A model generated the notes under the pieces. The model saw only the letters and a list, made by a program, of their open reading frames with translations, made no database searches and had not been told where the DNA came from. A stretch of 64,000 nucleotides of DNA, taken from assembly GCF_902686445.1 (NCBI RefSeq), contig NC_062213.1, positions 5,205,241 through 5,269,240 on the forward strand. Direction: 5' to 3'. This stretch comes from Sciurus carolinensis (Eukaryota > Chordata > Mammalia > Rodentia > Sciuridae). Of this stretch, positions 33,050 to 44,950 are shown piece after piece (the stretch's first letter is position 1; each line of letters starts with the position of its first letter). The translations under genes and the position numbers were made by a program.

Positions 33050-33720
33050 CTGGCTTGGGAATCCATTAGGGAATCTATGAAATAAGTTGACAGGAGAATG
33101 AGATTGACCAGTATCATGGCCCATTTGTATAATGTCTGCTGAAAAATGCTTTATTTCCCACTTGATTGTTGTTTTCCTTTTAGCCCAAATTTTCTGTATA
33201 ATTGTGTCAATTTTCCACTTTAATCATTGTGTTTAAACATGACCATGGCTTGCTGTTGCTCTCAAAGGAAAATTTCACAACAAACAACCAAGCAGAGATT
33301 GGACCAGTCATTATTTAGAGAAATGGAGGGGCTGATAAATGATGCAATTTCAGCCCAACCCAAGGCCTCAATTTCCATTCAGAGTGAAGCAGCTTAATTG
33401 AAGAGTATTATTTGCAAATGGACAAAGAGGGAGTAATAGGTAGGAGCCTGATTAGAAATAATGGCAGGGAGTTGAGTTTCTTAACCATGTATTCTAAGCA
33501 TGCTTGAATTTTCTTAGAAAATTAAGGGAACAAGTGGCATAATAATGTACCTATAAGCCAGCAGTTACAAGCATCTGGATGGATTTCCAAAGAAGCCCTA
33601 GCATAATAAAATTGTCAATTAAAGCTCATCCAAACCAAGAGTATGCTTAGAAAACAATTTTCCAATACTTATAAATTAGCAAAGAATGTCTGCATACCCT
33701 TTGAAGTCCTACTGGAACAT
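33050..33720. other. Candidate conserved noncoding element (AT-rich, single copy)
   Basis: About 670 bases are free of recognisable repeats, AT-rich without low complexity, and hold many homeodomain-type cores (ttaattgaa near 33396, gtcaattaaagc near 33613, aataat). This texture is typical of developmental enhancers. Conservation cannot be judged from one sequence. Confidence 0.3.
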
Positions 33721-33997
33721 CACCTAACATGAACACACAAGGAAATCTTAATTCTCTAGAGGTGTTTCCTTTGGCCTACTATTCACTATTGAAGAGGACC
33801 AGATTCTGAGGATGCATGTCAATGTGACAGTTTTAGCAGTAGTAGAAATGTAAGTGATTTATTTCTGGTGGAGAAGGTAATTCACAAAGCTTATTGACCT
33901 GGAGCATGTTGGTTAGTTTTGTCTCTAACTTGACAAACTTATGTCATATGAAGTGTTTGTTCACACATATGCACACAGAGGAAATGTCATTGCTAGA

Positions 33998-33998
<1 letters not shown>

Positions 33999-34038
<40 letters not shown>
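33999..34038. repeat. (CA)20 microsatellite
   Basis: Twenty uninterrupted CA units. The frame 33941-34648 crosses it as a His-Thr run and is not a gene. Confidence 0.98.
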
Positions 34039-34042
<4 letters not shown>

Positions 34043-34669
34043 CTTGATTTTTCATTTGAACTAGTTTTACCATCTTGCAGTTTCCACATTCATGAGTCAA
34101 ATATGTCTTTGACACATGTTTTTCTGTGTATGAGATTCATGTTCCAACTTTTAGAGAATTCTGTTTTGCAGGTAGGAAACCTGTACATGGGAGGTAGACA
34201 AGTAAATGCAGAAAGTTGGGGACTAGACCCCAGAGTGTGGCGGCCTTGGGAGGACGGTGCAGAGGTTGTTCTCAGTCCCACCGCCAGCCACCTGCCAACT
34301 CCAGCAGATGGTTGCCAAGGAGGACTGTACTGCATTCACATATTAACACATCTCATTTTTTCAAGAGAAAAAAAGGATCTGAATTTTTATGTGAAATTTC
34401 CTTTTAAATCCAAAAATCTGTCAGTGTGCAGAATCGGCCCTGTGATTCACCAGTGTGGAACCTCCCATCGCATCTTTCCACACCAGCTAATTGCTTTTCC
34501 TCGCCTGTCTGGGGGTTCATCCCCTCAGGGGATCACACTTCCAGTCCCCCACCATTCCCATGCGGGCTCCTACAGCTGCTTCCTCCAGGCGCAGCCACCG
34601 TCGACCTTGACCTCTCCCAATCCATTCTCTGTAACAGACAAACTGTAGTTTCAAAGTGCAAATCTCCTC

Positions 34670-34910
34670 TTATTCCCTGTTATGACTTGGGTTGAAAGCC
34701 CTGAATGCCATCCCATTATTTTAGGATAAAGAATGAAACTCTCCAGGGTTCCCCAGGGCAGCCCTCTGCAGTCTTACTTCATGCCGTGACCTGGAGGCGA
34801 TGTTCTGCAGAAGCTCCTACCCTCTGTGAGCTCTTCCACCTTGGGAAGGCCCAGCCCAGTGAGAGGCCTTTGCAGGGGCTGACCACTCTGGAGTTTTGTA
34901 TCTCCACCCC
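34670..34910 (+). mobile_element. L2 LINE 3' fragment
   Basis: The order gttgaaagccctgaatgcca, tcccattattttaggataaa, gaatgaaactctccaggg, ccctctgcagtcttacttca and gtgacctggagg follows the L2 3' region (aaccctccaatggcttccca, ttgcccttaggataaagtcc, aactccttaccatggc). Confidence 0.55.
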
Positions 34911-35239
34911 CAGCCTCCCTGGGGGAACAACTGTTCAGATTTTAGACCTCAGGGTAATAATCGCTGTGTCCACTGAGTCTCCTTCACTTACTAAAGTGGC
35001 TGTCAACTTACGGGACCACAGGACTGTTAATAGAGCCTCACTTAACGTTTAGTTGAAGCAGAAGCCATGGTTTTCACTAGAAGTTCTTGAAAGGATGAAG
35101 ATGCAAAACGATCAGTCATTTCCTATTGTTTAGAAAGAGAGACACTTAGAGATAGGAAAGTTAGAATCTTCGTCTGCATCTTGTTGTCCTAACATTTAAT
35201 GTCTAACAGAAAGAAGAACTTCCTGTCATATTCCAAGAG

Positions 35240-35560
35240 TTAGTCTTAGAATTGTCTTCAGACCTATTGGCTTATAACTTTCAGACTGTAAGAATTTATC
35301 TTACGGAACTAAAATTATCACCGTTTGTGTTGTATCATTCTTCATTTATTTAACATGAGCTATATTTGTCAAAAGAGGCTAAATTTCCCTTCAGTTCTTA
35401 TAATAATTAGCCTGCTCAGCCTAAACCCATTGATCTTATAATAAATTACTCAATATTATGTTTTACTCACTTGAAATTAGCATTATTATTTGATTAATAA
35501 TATTATTTGAAAGGGTTCTTTCTAGCATAAGAACTAACTAGTAGAAAGTAAAGGTCACTA
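35240..35560. other. AT-rich single-copy candidate noncoding element
   Basis: The stretch has repeated homeodomain-type words (ataataattagcctg near 35400, gattaataatattattt near 35492) and no repeat-family match. It is a weaker candidate than 33050-33720. Confidence 0.22.
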
Positions 35561-37675
35561 AAGGGTTAGTGACAAAATATTCCTGTTCTACACTGACTGG
35601 GTTCCCCTGTCACAGCCTCTCATTGTGCTTAGACTTCCTGTTATGATGTAATTGGTAAGAAAACACACCCAGTGCTTGAGCAGAGACCAAGAGCTCAGAA
35701 CGAGCCCTCCCAATGTCAGAGTGGGCATCCTTCACTAGGGCACCCGAGGCTTATAGAAATAAGGAAATCAGCTTTCTTTTGAAATTTAATATTTAAGGCA
35801 TCAAATTCTGCATGCCATTTCCTGTCAACCTATTGGCCGCCTCTGGTAATGAAGCAACTGATTTCTGCCCGCTGGAAAAGACAGCCCCAAAGGCAATGAT
35901 TGTCGCCTGGTGAACACTGACCATTTGTATTGGGAATGCAGATCATTTGTTCCTGGAAGGACTCCCTGGGGACCATTTTGCTCACTACATGGGGAAGGTC
36001 TCTGATGAATGTCAAAGAGAGAAAAAGGAAACCAAATGAGTAGTAGGTCTTCTCTGGCCTTCTTGTGAGATTTCCCAGTTACAGAGATCATCAATACATT
36101 TCCATTTATTTATTCTTTGTTACTACTTTTTCCAATTCTGCTTCTATAAGCTTAAGTTGGGTGTCAGACATCATGATTTTAGACTTTCACTATGGACAGT
36201 GAGCAGATTTGATTGTTCAGCTCTTTAAGCAAGAGGAATCATCAGCCACTTCTCGGTAACAGTCTCAGAGAAAAGTAACCTTGAATCAGATCTTCATTGC
36301 TCTGCAAAGAATCTCTCGAATGTTCTCTGAGTCACAGAGAAATGTGAATGGAGGCTGTGCCTTTGTTGCAGGAGGGAGAATTCACAGCTGAGTGCTGGAG
36401 AAGAAGCTTGCTCACTTGTGAAAGCCCTGCAGGTGACCTGGGAGTCAGCAGCAGGAAGGCAGGGAGGGAATTAAGCGGTGAATTTCCTCAAGTCAGGTGA
36501 AGCTCAAAGAAAGGCAGAGGCCAGTCTTGCTCCCAGGTCTTAAATGAGGCTTCTTAGGAGGGTCCTGATGGGCTGGCTGCATATTGGTCCCAACAAGCAT
36601 GCACCTCCCTGAAACTCTTCCCTGTGGTATGCTCCTCTGATCTAATCTGGACTTGGCCATGCACCTTGCTCTGGAGAAAAGAACAGTACCAAGCATGGCA
36701 TAAGCAGGGCCTTGAAGGCACCTGCGTACTGGGGCTTGCTCACTATTGCTCTTAGAACCCTACTGTCATGTGAATGAGCTCCGTGTAACTTGCTGGGACA
36801 AATGGTCCAGTGAACCCTAATCATCCTAGTGCCCTTATAATTTCATTGGTGTTCAATCTCCCAGAAATAGAGCTTTGCAGTGGATCCATGACTCATTAGA
36901 CATATGAGCGAACCAAGGTCAAACCAACAGAACAACTCAGCTAAGTCTAATTTCACAAAACCACAGATGCACTGCGGCTTTAAGCTCTGAGTCGGTAAGT
37001 CTTTTGTTATGTAGAAAAAGAAAACAAATATGAGGACAGTTTATAGCATTCTGTGCAGCTGAGGGTAGAATTGCTCCTGTCCAAGTTCCCTGCCCCAAAG
37101 CTCGGCCTTGGTTAATGATGCCTTGGAACCTGAGACACCAAGATGGCCTGGACAGGGGTCTGAGCCAGAATGCGTATCCCAGAAACAATGGACAGTTGGT
37201 CTCCTGGGTGGTGCAGGTCCTGCTTTTATCTGCTCCATTCTGTATTAGCATGAAATAGTTGTAGACCAGATCTAAGTTACTTCTCCATTGACAGTAAATT
37301 GGAAGTTCTAAAATACTTTTGAACTAAGGGAACACATAGGTATCTGGAATATTCAACTCTGGATGAGACAGTTTCTAACTGGATGTGCAATTATCTGAGC
37401 AATAACTGAAAAATAAAAGCAACATAAGCGTATCTTTTCCCTAAGTATTTGAAGAGTTTCATATTGCTCCGGTGCACTCTTATTCTATTTTGTACTTTGT
37501 AAATGAATCTCGGGTGAGACAAAAAGAAGATGAAGCAAAGGCCAGGAGAGGCTTTGACTATGAATGAGAAACCCTGGGGACGAAAGAATAAGATTTTCAG
37601 TGTTGGCGATTAATACCAGCTGTTTGCCTAGAGAAGGGTGGAGCTGTTTATAAACAACTTGAATTTAAAAGGAGG
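35561..37675. other. Unclassified DNA
   Basis: No gene, RNA gene or clear repeat was supported. Short frames on both strands only. Confidence 0.3.
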
Positions 37676-37835
37676 TGGGTGCAGTGGAAAAAGCAGGGAT
37701 TTAGATTCAAGTCCATGCCTGCCATCATCTACCTATGTGCTTATGGGAAAGACAATTGATCTATGTCTCCATTTTCTCATTTGTAAAATGGATTTCAAAT
37801 ACCTCAGTTGTAGAAAGGTTACGTGTTTAGAGAGA
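37676..37835 (+). mobile_element. MIR SINE
   Basis: The order gtgcagtggaaaaagcaggg, tttagattcaagtccatgcc, tctacctatgtgcttatggg, tctatgtctccattttctca and tttgtaaaatggatttcaaa matches the MIR sense core through its well known ctcatctgtaaaatggg part. Confidence 0.8.
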
Positions 37836-39645
37836 ATATATGGGAAAGTGTCACCTGCAGAGTGTGGGACACAGCAGTTACTCAGCAGGTTTTGTTTGGA
37901 GCTGCTGATGAAAGGCAGGTGCATCAGGCATTTCTGCAGCAGAGAAGGAACAGGGTTCCAGGGCTTAGGGAGACCCTCTGCTACACATAGGAGAGAGGCC
38001 AATTGGGGTTGCTGGCCAAAGCCAGGGACTAGAAAATCAGTCATCATGCAAATGGAAAATGTATTCAAGAGGTTTGAAATATACCAGTCAGATCAGAGGA
38101 AAGCAAGCCTAAAGGAAGACTTTGAGATCAGAGGTGTGAGGTGGGGCAGGATGTAGTGGTCCTCCATGATCCCTGCCTTCTGATCCTGATGAACGGACAC
38201 AGAACCCGGGACTTGCTCCTGACCAAGAGATTACAGCCACGGGATGCAGACAGCCACGATTACATGTTTATGATGACACAGTGGGAAGTTGCAAGGCCTG
38301 CTTCTCTGCAGGAGACTTGCTCTCTCACTGACAGTAAAGACCTAGTTGTCATGTTGTAAGCTGCCCTTGGAGAAGATCATGGGGCAGGAAGCTGAGGGAA
38401 GTTTCCAAGGGTAAGAAACAAAGACTCTCAAGACTCTCAGTCCAACTCTCTGAAAAAAACTGAACACTTCCAACAATGCCCTGAGCTTGAAGCAGGTCCC
38501 TTTCAGGCTCCACTTCCACCAGACAGGAGACCTGGCTGACAACTCCATTATAACCCAGCGAGGGCTTACAGAAGAGCTCTCTGCTGAGTCCTACTGGACT
38601 CCTGTCCCCATGGAAACTGTGGGATCAATGTATCTGTTTTAAAAATCTATTATATATTTGATAATAACATGAGGGAATAACAGATTGAAAAGTGAATGGC
38701 CAGGATCTGGAAGTGGGTTCTGTCATAACAGGACCTAGTGATGGCAGAGGCTGTGGGAGATGAAGACTTTTGGGGAACATGATGCAGAAGGTCATGGCTA
38801 ACTTCTTTTCAATTATAAACAAAAAAATAACACAAAACACTTGGCCAAGAAAGGAATCCGGCTCATGTGGGTGACCTTCCCCTAGACTGTGGAAGTTAGA
38901 AGAACCAACTCTTTGAAGACTAGCACATCTCACTGAAATGCATGTGTACAGGCTTTTTAAAACTGTCATGAAAAAATGACAGAAATGTATGTAAAGTGCA
39001 TCAGACACCATGGTTCCCCCCACTTAGGATAGTCATGACAGCTCAAAGAGCTAAAGCTTTTGTTGCTGCTCTGGCAACTACATTCCAAATTGATGTGTGT
39101 CATTCTCAGATGTGTTTTTGGATTTCTACCACATGTGTATTTAGATACACGGACTATAGCAAATGCTATTTGCTATTTGGTTAATCAATCTGAAAGGTTT
39201 ACGTAAATGGCCTTTATAAATTCTTCTTTTTCAATCAATAGCAAGCAATCTACATCAATTATTTTAGCTATCATTTTTATTACTTATAAATAAATTACAG
39301 TTTATGCATCCCTTGACTAATTTTCTCCTGTTGCCAGCACTGCTAAAATCAATACCCTCACTCTCTTTTGCAAGGCTGTCAGAGTGGTAAAGAGCTTACT
39401 ATTCTGGGGAGCCTGTACTGAAGCTCCATCCCAAACAACCCCCACTCCACTTGTGGGTGTCCACATGTGTCCCCAGAGAGCTTTAATCTCTTGGGTGATT
39501 ATCCTTCCAAAGCTTGGCTTGACTAATTCCGCAGCAGTGTAGTAACCACAGGACTGTCTTTCTTCCAGGGCCTCAGCCTCTTTTTCTCAGATCTCTCCCT
39601 TCTTTCCTTCCTGCCATTTATTCAGTCCACAGGGCTCCGTGGAAA
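37836..39645. other. Unclassified DNA
   Basis: The 172-codon plus frame at 37638-38156 begins within a MIR and is matched by an antisense frame, so it is not taken as coding. The AT-rich part at 39000-39330 looks single copy. Confidence 0.3.
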
Positions 39646-39760
39646 ACAAGGTACCAACAAAGACTTCCAGCATCATGGTCAGTTTACAGTGGAGGAAACC
39701 GAAAATCAGAGAAGGAAAGAAACTTGCTCCAAACACAAAGAGTGCCAAGTTCATCACATG
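39646..39760 (-). mobile_element. MIR SINE
   Basis: The words cagtttacagtggaggaaac, cgaaaatcagagaaggaaag and aaacttgctccaaacacaaa follow the reverse-strand MIR core (attttacagatgaggaaact, ctcagagaggttaagtaact, tgcccaaggtcacac). Confidence 0.6.
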
Positions 39761-39896
39761 CTTACCTCATGCCCCATGTGCATGACTGGAAGCCCAGACT
39801 TGGTCCACTGACCCTTGTTTTGTCTTTCAAAGAATGGTCACTGAAGAGCTGGCTTGGTGTACATTTTCAACCAATGCTATACTCCAGCCCTTTGAA

Positions 39897-40032
39897 ATTT
39901 TTTTTTTTTTTTTTTGTCTTGATACAGGGTCTTGGTAAGTTGCTGAATCTGGTCTTGAACTTGTGATCCTCCTTCCTCAGCCTCCTGAATCACTGGGCTA
40001 TTCAGGATGTGTACCGTGTGTTGGCATGACAC
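39897..40032 (-). mobile_element. B1-type SINE (7SL half)
   Basis: A T-run (the A-tail in reverse) is followed by gatacagggtcttggtaagt, ttgctgaatctggtcttgaa, cttgtgatcctccttcctca and gcctcctgaatcactgggct. This is the B1 half; no ID half is visible between the T-run and the B1 part. Confidence 0.75.
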
Positions 40033-40184
40033 ATTACCTGCTGGTTTATACATTTTTGCTGTAGATATAGATTGAATGTGTGTATATATAGATCTTTTTA
40101 TGAGCATGTTCTGAATCTATTTTAGATCCAATTATTTTAGTAGGTACTTGCTCTGTGTTTCAGTTCTTGTTTTTTTCTTTTTCT

Positions 40185-41460
40185 TCTTCTTCTTTTTTTT
40201 TTTTTTTTAAGAAAAAACTATAGCATTTTATTGAGGAGACAGTCAGGAATAAATGCTATATGGACTATTTTGGGTTTTCCAATACTTTACATGATTCCAA
40301 AGAATTAACTCTGCAATACTGGCCTCACGTGATTTGTTTAATGTGGACATGTAGTGTGAAACTGTTCAAACTGGTAGACAAGCTGCCATCTCTAGTCCCT
40401 CCCTGTGGGACAGGTGCCAAACCTCCCCGTCCCTCACTCACATATCCACAGGCTCTCTGCCATTCCCTTTTGAATCTCTTGTAGCATAACCTAAGTGCTA
40501 ACCTTATCGACTAGCTGGAATGCACAGGGACACTTGCATATTCCATAGCATGGTTATCACTAACAGGTCAAGTTATTACTTTTTGATTAATCTTCTGAAG
40601 ATATCTTATAATTAAAATAATTATATGGAGTCATTAAAACATTTCATTGTTTTTTTTTTCACTAAATATTAAACAAAATCTGTGTCATAAATTCACTTTG
40701 TATTTGTATGAAGACCATGAGTTTACCTTTTTAAAAGTAAGATCCTTTTCCAGTTGGGAAAGTTCATCCACTGTGTTGGGAAGATGAGGATCATCTGCTA
40801 GAGACTGGTCATCTATGCCAGAGCTGACCTATCAAGCTCAGGAGCGTCTTCCTTGACTACAGGTGACAGTTTCAAGTGGCAATAGTTCTTTACGGACTCT
40901 ATGTTTTGCTGTTTTCTCCACTAAATTTGTGTTTTGCTTGTTTTTGATTCCTTGACCACAGGGACCACCCTTGGTGGCAGCAAGGATTGGGAATTTGTTG
41001 TATGACCTGATCATTTGGTGGTCTCTGTAAATGGATTCATGGAGCATAGAGATCTAGTCTGTTACATAAGAAATGACAGAGAATTTGGTTTAGTTGTTTT
41101 TTTTTTTTTTTTCGCTAGGACCTCTATTTGTCTACTTGTGTTCAAATCAGATTAAGAATTTCATGGCTACTGGCAAAGAGAACTGTTCTTTGACATCTGG
41201 ATCTGTGATTTTTTGTGTTTGTCTCTTGATCTTTGGCTAAAATTGAAGTTCAGATTTGCCTCTATGTCTACGTCTGTAGTTCAAAAAGACTTTTGCTTCT
41301 CATCAGATGAGGAGGTGATGTGTTTCCTTGTCCAGAGGTTGTTAATAAACCAGACTGTGAAGTCTCCTTGATAAAGGTGCTGTGTTCTCATGGATTGGTT
41401 GAGATAAAGTGGTGCTGATAGAAATTGCATATTCCTAAAATTCTCAACATACAAGAAAAC
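40185..41460 (-). pseudogene. Processed pseudogene of an unidentified mRNA
   Basis: On the minus strand a poly(A) tail (the T-run at 40192-40209) follows a polyadenylation signal aataaaatgc at about 40236-40227, the hallmark of a reverse-transcribed mRNA. Upstream, about 500 bases look like 3'UTR. From about 40735 to 41450 coding-like peptide pieces appear in alternating frames: NTVDELSQLEKDLTFKK near 40790-40740, EDAPELDRSALA near 40850, YRDHQMIRSYNKFPILAA within the open frame 40838-41047, and YQGDFTVWFINNLWTRKH near 41360. Frames change several times and stops intervene, and a 16-base A-run (41097-41112, read as T on plus) interrupts it. I do not recognise the parent protein; the acidic, lysine-rich pieces without introns suggest a multi-exon cellular gene elsewhere. 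The 5' end is uncertain. Confidence 0.6.
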
Positions 41461-42525
41461 TGAACTTCATAAAAAATTAAATGTGCTAGAATAAAGAAAA
41501 GTATTTTGGAGCTAACTCAGAAATGTTTTAGGAATTTAGGAAAAGACATAACTTAGCACGAACCTGCTTATCTACATTGTGAGCTCTGTTTTTTCCACAA
41601 TCTACAAGTCTGGGAAATATCAATAATTCCTTAAAGTATATTAGTGGAATTTGATTTATACTTTAAGTAAGAATATTATTTATGGATTTATTATTATTCC
41701 ATGTCTGGAGGAAATGTTACCTTCAAAATAAAACTCAAAGAATAACATCTCATAAACATTTTAAATGTAGATCTCATTGGTCAAATACAACTTGGTCATG
41801 AAAGAACTAAATTTTGACAGGGTTTTATACCACTTGTCTCTAAATGGTGTCTTTTAATTAGCTGGACCACACCAATTATTTGAGAAATTAATGCAAGATG
41901 TCACCTAGCATGAGAACTAATTACAAGGAACAAAGCTTTGAACCAAACTGGCTTAGGACAAAGGAGCCTCCTTAGGGTCCTGGATGGGTGAGTCCAGGAG
42001 ATGGTTCTGGCTTCAGACATAGTCCAGTTCAGGTCTGAATTATGTCACAAGTGTCCCTCTTCATTCTCAGATATGATTGCAGAATGCCCCCAGAAATTCT
42101 AGGCTTTGGTGACCACTTGGAGTTCTAAATCTCAGAGGACATTTGAGAGCCTTTGCCAGTTGTTCTTGTAACAGACCGGAGGTGACAGTCTGGGTGTGGG
42201 TCACATGCCCGGTCCTGAGGACTGGAGGAATCCCACACAAACTGCAAGGATGCAAGGATGGAGGAGGGCAGCACCTGACTGGAGGCAGCTCGCAGATCTG
42301 ACGTTTAGAAGTCCGTCTGGCACGCCTCACACCTCCAGACACAGCTAAAAGCCCTCTTCCCTGGGTCCCCATCTAATCACATCCTCTGTTCACTACTTCG
42401 TGATTATGAAGTCATCTATCTTTTTCCATGAACAGAAAATATGGATGGAGTCAGAAAGGAAACCAGCTTTTGGTAAATGTTATTTTGCTTAAGTGGTTAT
42501 GTTATTTAAATTGACCCCTAAAACA
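41461..42525. other. Unclassified DNA
   Basis: AT-rich at 41461-41900, then GC-richer. Nothing recognisable beyond short frames. Confidence 0.3.
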
Positions 42526-42630
42526 ACCTTCCATGAAGGCACTCTTATACCCATTTTCCAGAAAACAGGATCTGAAAGGTGAGATAGCTTGCGAGTAGCT
42601 GGTCACAAGGCTGCCAGCGGGGCTGTGGCT
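42526..42630 (-). mobile_element. MIR SINE
   Basis: The order ccttccatgaaggcactctt, atacccattttccagaaaac, aggatctgaaaggtgagata and gcttgcgagtagctggtcac resembles the reverse-strand MIR core. Confidence 0.5.
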
Positions 42631-43780
42631 TGCTCACCTTCCTAGCCGAGCTGCATGGCGCTGGTCATCCCAGAGGTCGGTACGAAGTCACTGAATGGGA
42701 AGAAGAGGACAAGCAGCAGGGAGAGAATTCTCTTTCCAGAGTATCCTTATTTTCTCCGTTTGCTGAGGACAGCTCGGGTGATTATGTGGAGTTTGTGTCC
42801 CTTGCATCCCAACTTTGTTTACACGGGCACTGTCACTGATCCTCCTCAGGGCTTCCTGGCAGACACCCACACTTGGGGTCAACTTACGTGGATGGTGCAA
42901 ACTGGCCACGAGGTGCTCTGTTTCTGCATTCGTGCAGGGTACCTGCAGCCCCAGAGCAAGCACAGCCAGCTGTGGTGGTGGGACCTGAGACAGACTAGGT
43001 CGCTTGGAGTTTTTTGTCCCTCTGGAATAGATAACCAGATAAAATACAGAACACGCAGTCGAACATGCATTCCACAGAACTGTCATTTCAGTGCACTCTT
43101 AGGGACATATTTATAGTAAAAAAGAAAAGCGAATTATCTTCTGCCTGAAATTCAGATTTAACTAGGTATCTTTATTCTTATTTGCTAAAATTGGCAATCT
43201 CCTTCCTTCGAGAAGTCTGGATTCTGGGGCTCTTTGGGGTCCTCTGGCTCATTCGCTGAGATCCTTTGGCTCCATCCAATCCTTCTGATGCCATCCCTAT
43301 AGCCTGCCCGTCTCAGAGCCCTGTAGTAATGACTCCTGAAATCTCTCCATGACCACTGCCCTGGGCAGGACCCTGGCTAACAGGTGTGCCCTGGCGTGGA
43401 ATAGCCCTGAACGGCCTCCTGATTCCAAATCTCTACTGTGCTCCTTCTCTCCAAGGACAGATGTGCCCAAAGCTCAGAGCATCTCGTGGAGGGCTCAGTG
43501 TTCCCTTCCAGAAAGGAGCACTTTGTCCAGGCCCACTTCTAGTTCACCTTTAGGCACAGGTACATGTGGTAAATAGTTCACCTGGACAACATAGTGAACT
43601 CCTGTGCTCCCGGCCTCCCTCTGGGATACCTGCCGCCCCACTGCCTTCAGCCACATACTGCCCTGTCTTTCCCATTCTGTTTGGGATGACCCTAACCTCA
43701 CTCTGAGGTTGTCCCTACTAGGAACCTGGTGAGCTTTTTCTTCTTTGTAACTCACATGGAATGTAACTGGTGTAAAGCAA
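42631..43780. other. Unclassified DNA
   Basis: Competing frames on both strands across 42630-43116 show no domain. No exon is claimed. Confidence 0.3.
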
Positions 43781-44251
43781 TGTGTTAGTTAACTTTTCAT
43801 TGTCATGACAAAATCCATGAGATAACTTAAAAGAAGGAAAAGTTTATTTTGACTCAATTTCAGAAGTTTCAGTCAATTGTCAGTTGGCTCCATTGCTTTT
43901 AGATCTGTGTTGAGGCAGAAACATGGTGGAAGTGTGTGGTGGACAAAAGCTGCTCATCTCATGGCAGCTGGAAGAAGAAAGAGAAAAAGAGAGGCTAAAG
44001 GGTCATGGTGGGATATGCCCATCAAGGACATGCCCCTAGTGGCCCACTTTCCCCAACTAGGCCCCACCTTAAAAAGTTTCTACCACCTCTCAATAACGTC
44101 ATCAGATTATTGATCCCTCAGTGAATTGACCCCTGATGAGTTCAGAGTCCTCGTGATCCTGCCACTTCCCAAAAGCCCACCTCTGAACACTGCTGCATTG
44201 AGAACTAAGCTTCAACACATGTACCCCGGGGAATGTTCCAGATCCAAAGTT
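43781..44251 (-). mobile_element. MaLR-type LTR, minus strand, near full length
   Basis: It begins tgtgttagttaacttttcat, continues with tgacaaaatccatgagataa, ggacatgcccctagtggccc, actaggccccaccttaaaaa, tctaccacctctcaataacg, cacctctgaacactgctgca and ends near gaatgttccagatccaaag. This is the reverse order of the plus-strand LTRs at 11979 and 27275. Confidence 0.75.
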
Positions 44252-44690
44252 CAAAAAGCAGTAAGTGGATGTTTCAAAGCAGAAGATTCTCTTCCTGATT
44301 CTATAACCCGTGTTCAGGAAGGTGGACTGGAGTTGCTAAGGCTTGGATCCTTATGCAAGGGATGGAGCTGACGGCACCTGCCAGTGTTCTGCTGCAGACT
44401 ACACAGCAAGGTAAGTTTGAAGCACTGGTCCCTGTTTGGTCCTTATGGCTTGGGTTTTCATTTTGCTTTGTTTTTCTCTTTCCTCATTTCTTTTCTGCTG
44501 CAGATCTTAATCTAGATTGTGTTAGAATACTCTGTGCACTAGTCTCATGAATTTTGAGCTTTATTATGAGGGACCTCCCTGAAGATTGCCAATTCCCTAA
44601 TAATCTCTTCCTGCATGCAGCACGTGCTTAATAATGGAGGATTTCAATTGTGTATTTCATATAATCTTAGCTAAATGGCAGTCCTCTTAT
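44252..44690. other. Unclassified DNA
   Basis: No recognised feature; a T/C-rich patch sits near 44455-44500. Confidence 0.3.
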
Positions 44691-44950
44691 TTTCAAAAGA
44701 AGCACCAGAACAATCTGTCACATGGTTTCAAATCTGTTCCACACACTCCATAGGAGACGCAATGATGTGTCAATTAAACAGCTGATTATGCAATGAATAT
44801 ATAATTTTCATATTCATAAAGCAATCATCTATTATTAAGATTTCTTCTCCATTTAAATGAAAAGGATCCTTTATGTAGGGTGTTAGTAAATTACTTTATC
44901 AGAAGAGATGGCATGCATTTTATTTTAGACATCAAAATCTTAACTGGAGG
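44691..44950. other. AT-rich candidate conserved noncoding element
   Basis: Single-copy-looking sequence with clustered homeodomain/POU-type words (gtcaattaaacagctg near 44769, gattatgcaatgaatat near 44783, attcataaagc near 44812). It is suggestive of an enhancer but is not proof. Confidence 0.28.

Noticed and set aside
33941..34648. 235-codon plus-strand frame
   Set aside because: It begins through a (CA)20 microsatellite and continues through domain-free DNA; no exon signals or recognisable protein.
37638..38156. 172-codon plus-strand frame as a possible gene
   Set aside because: It runs through a MIR, has a comparable antisense frame and shows no domain or splice-framed boundaries.
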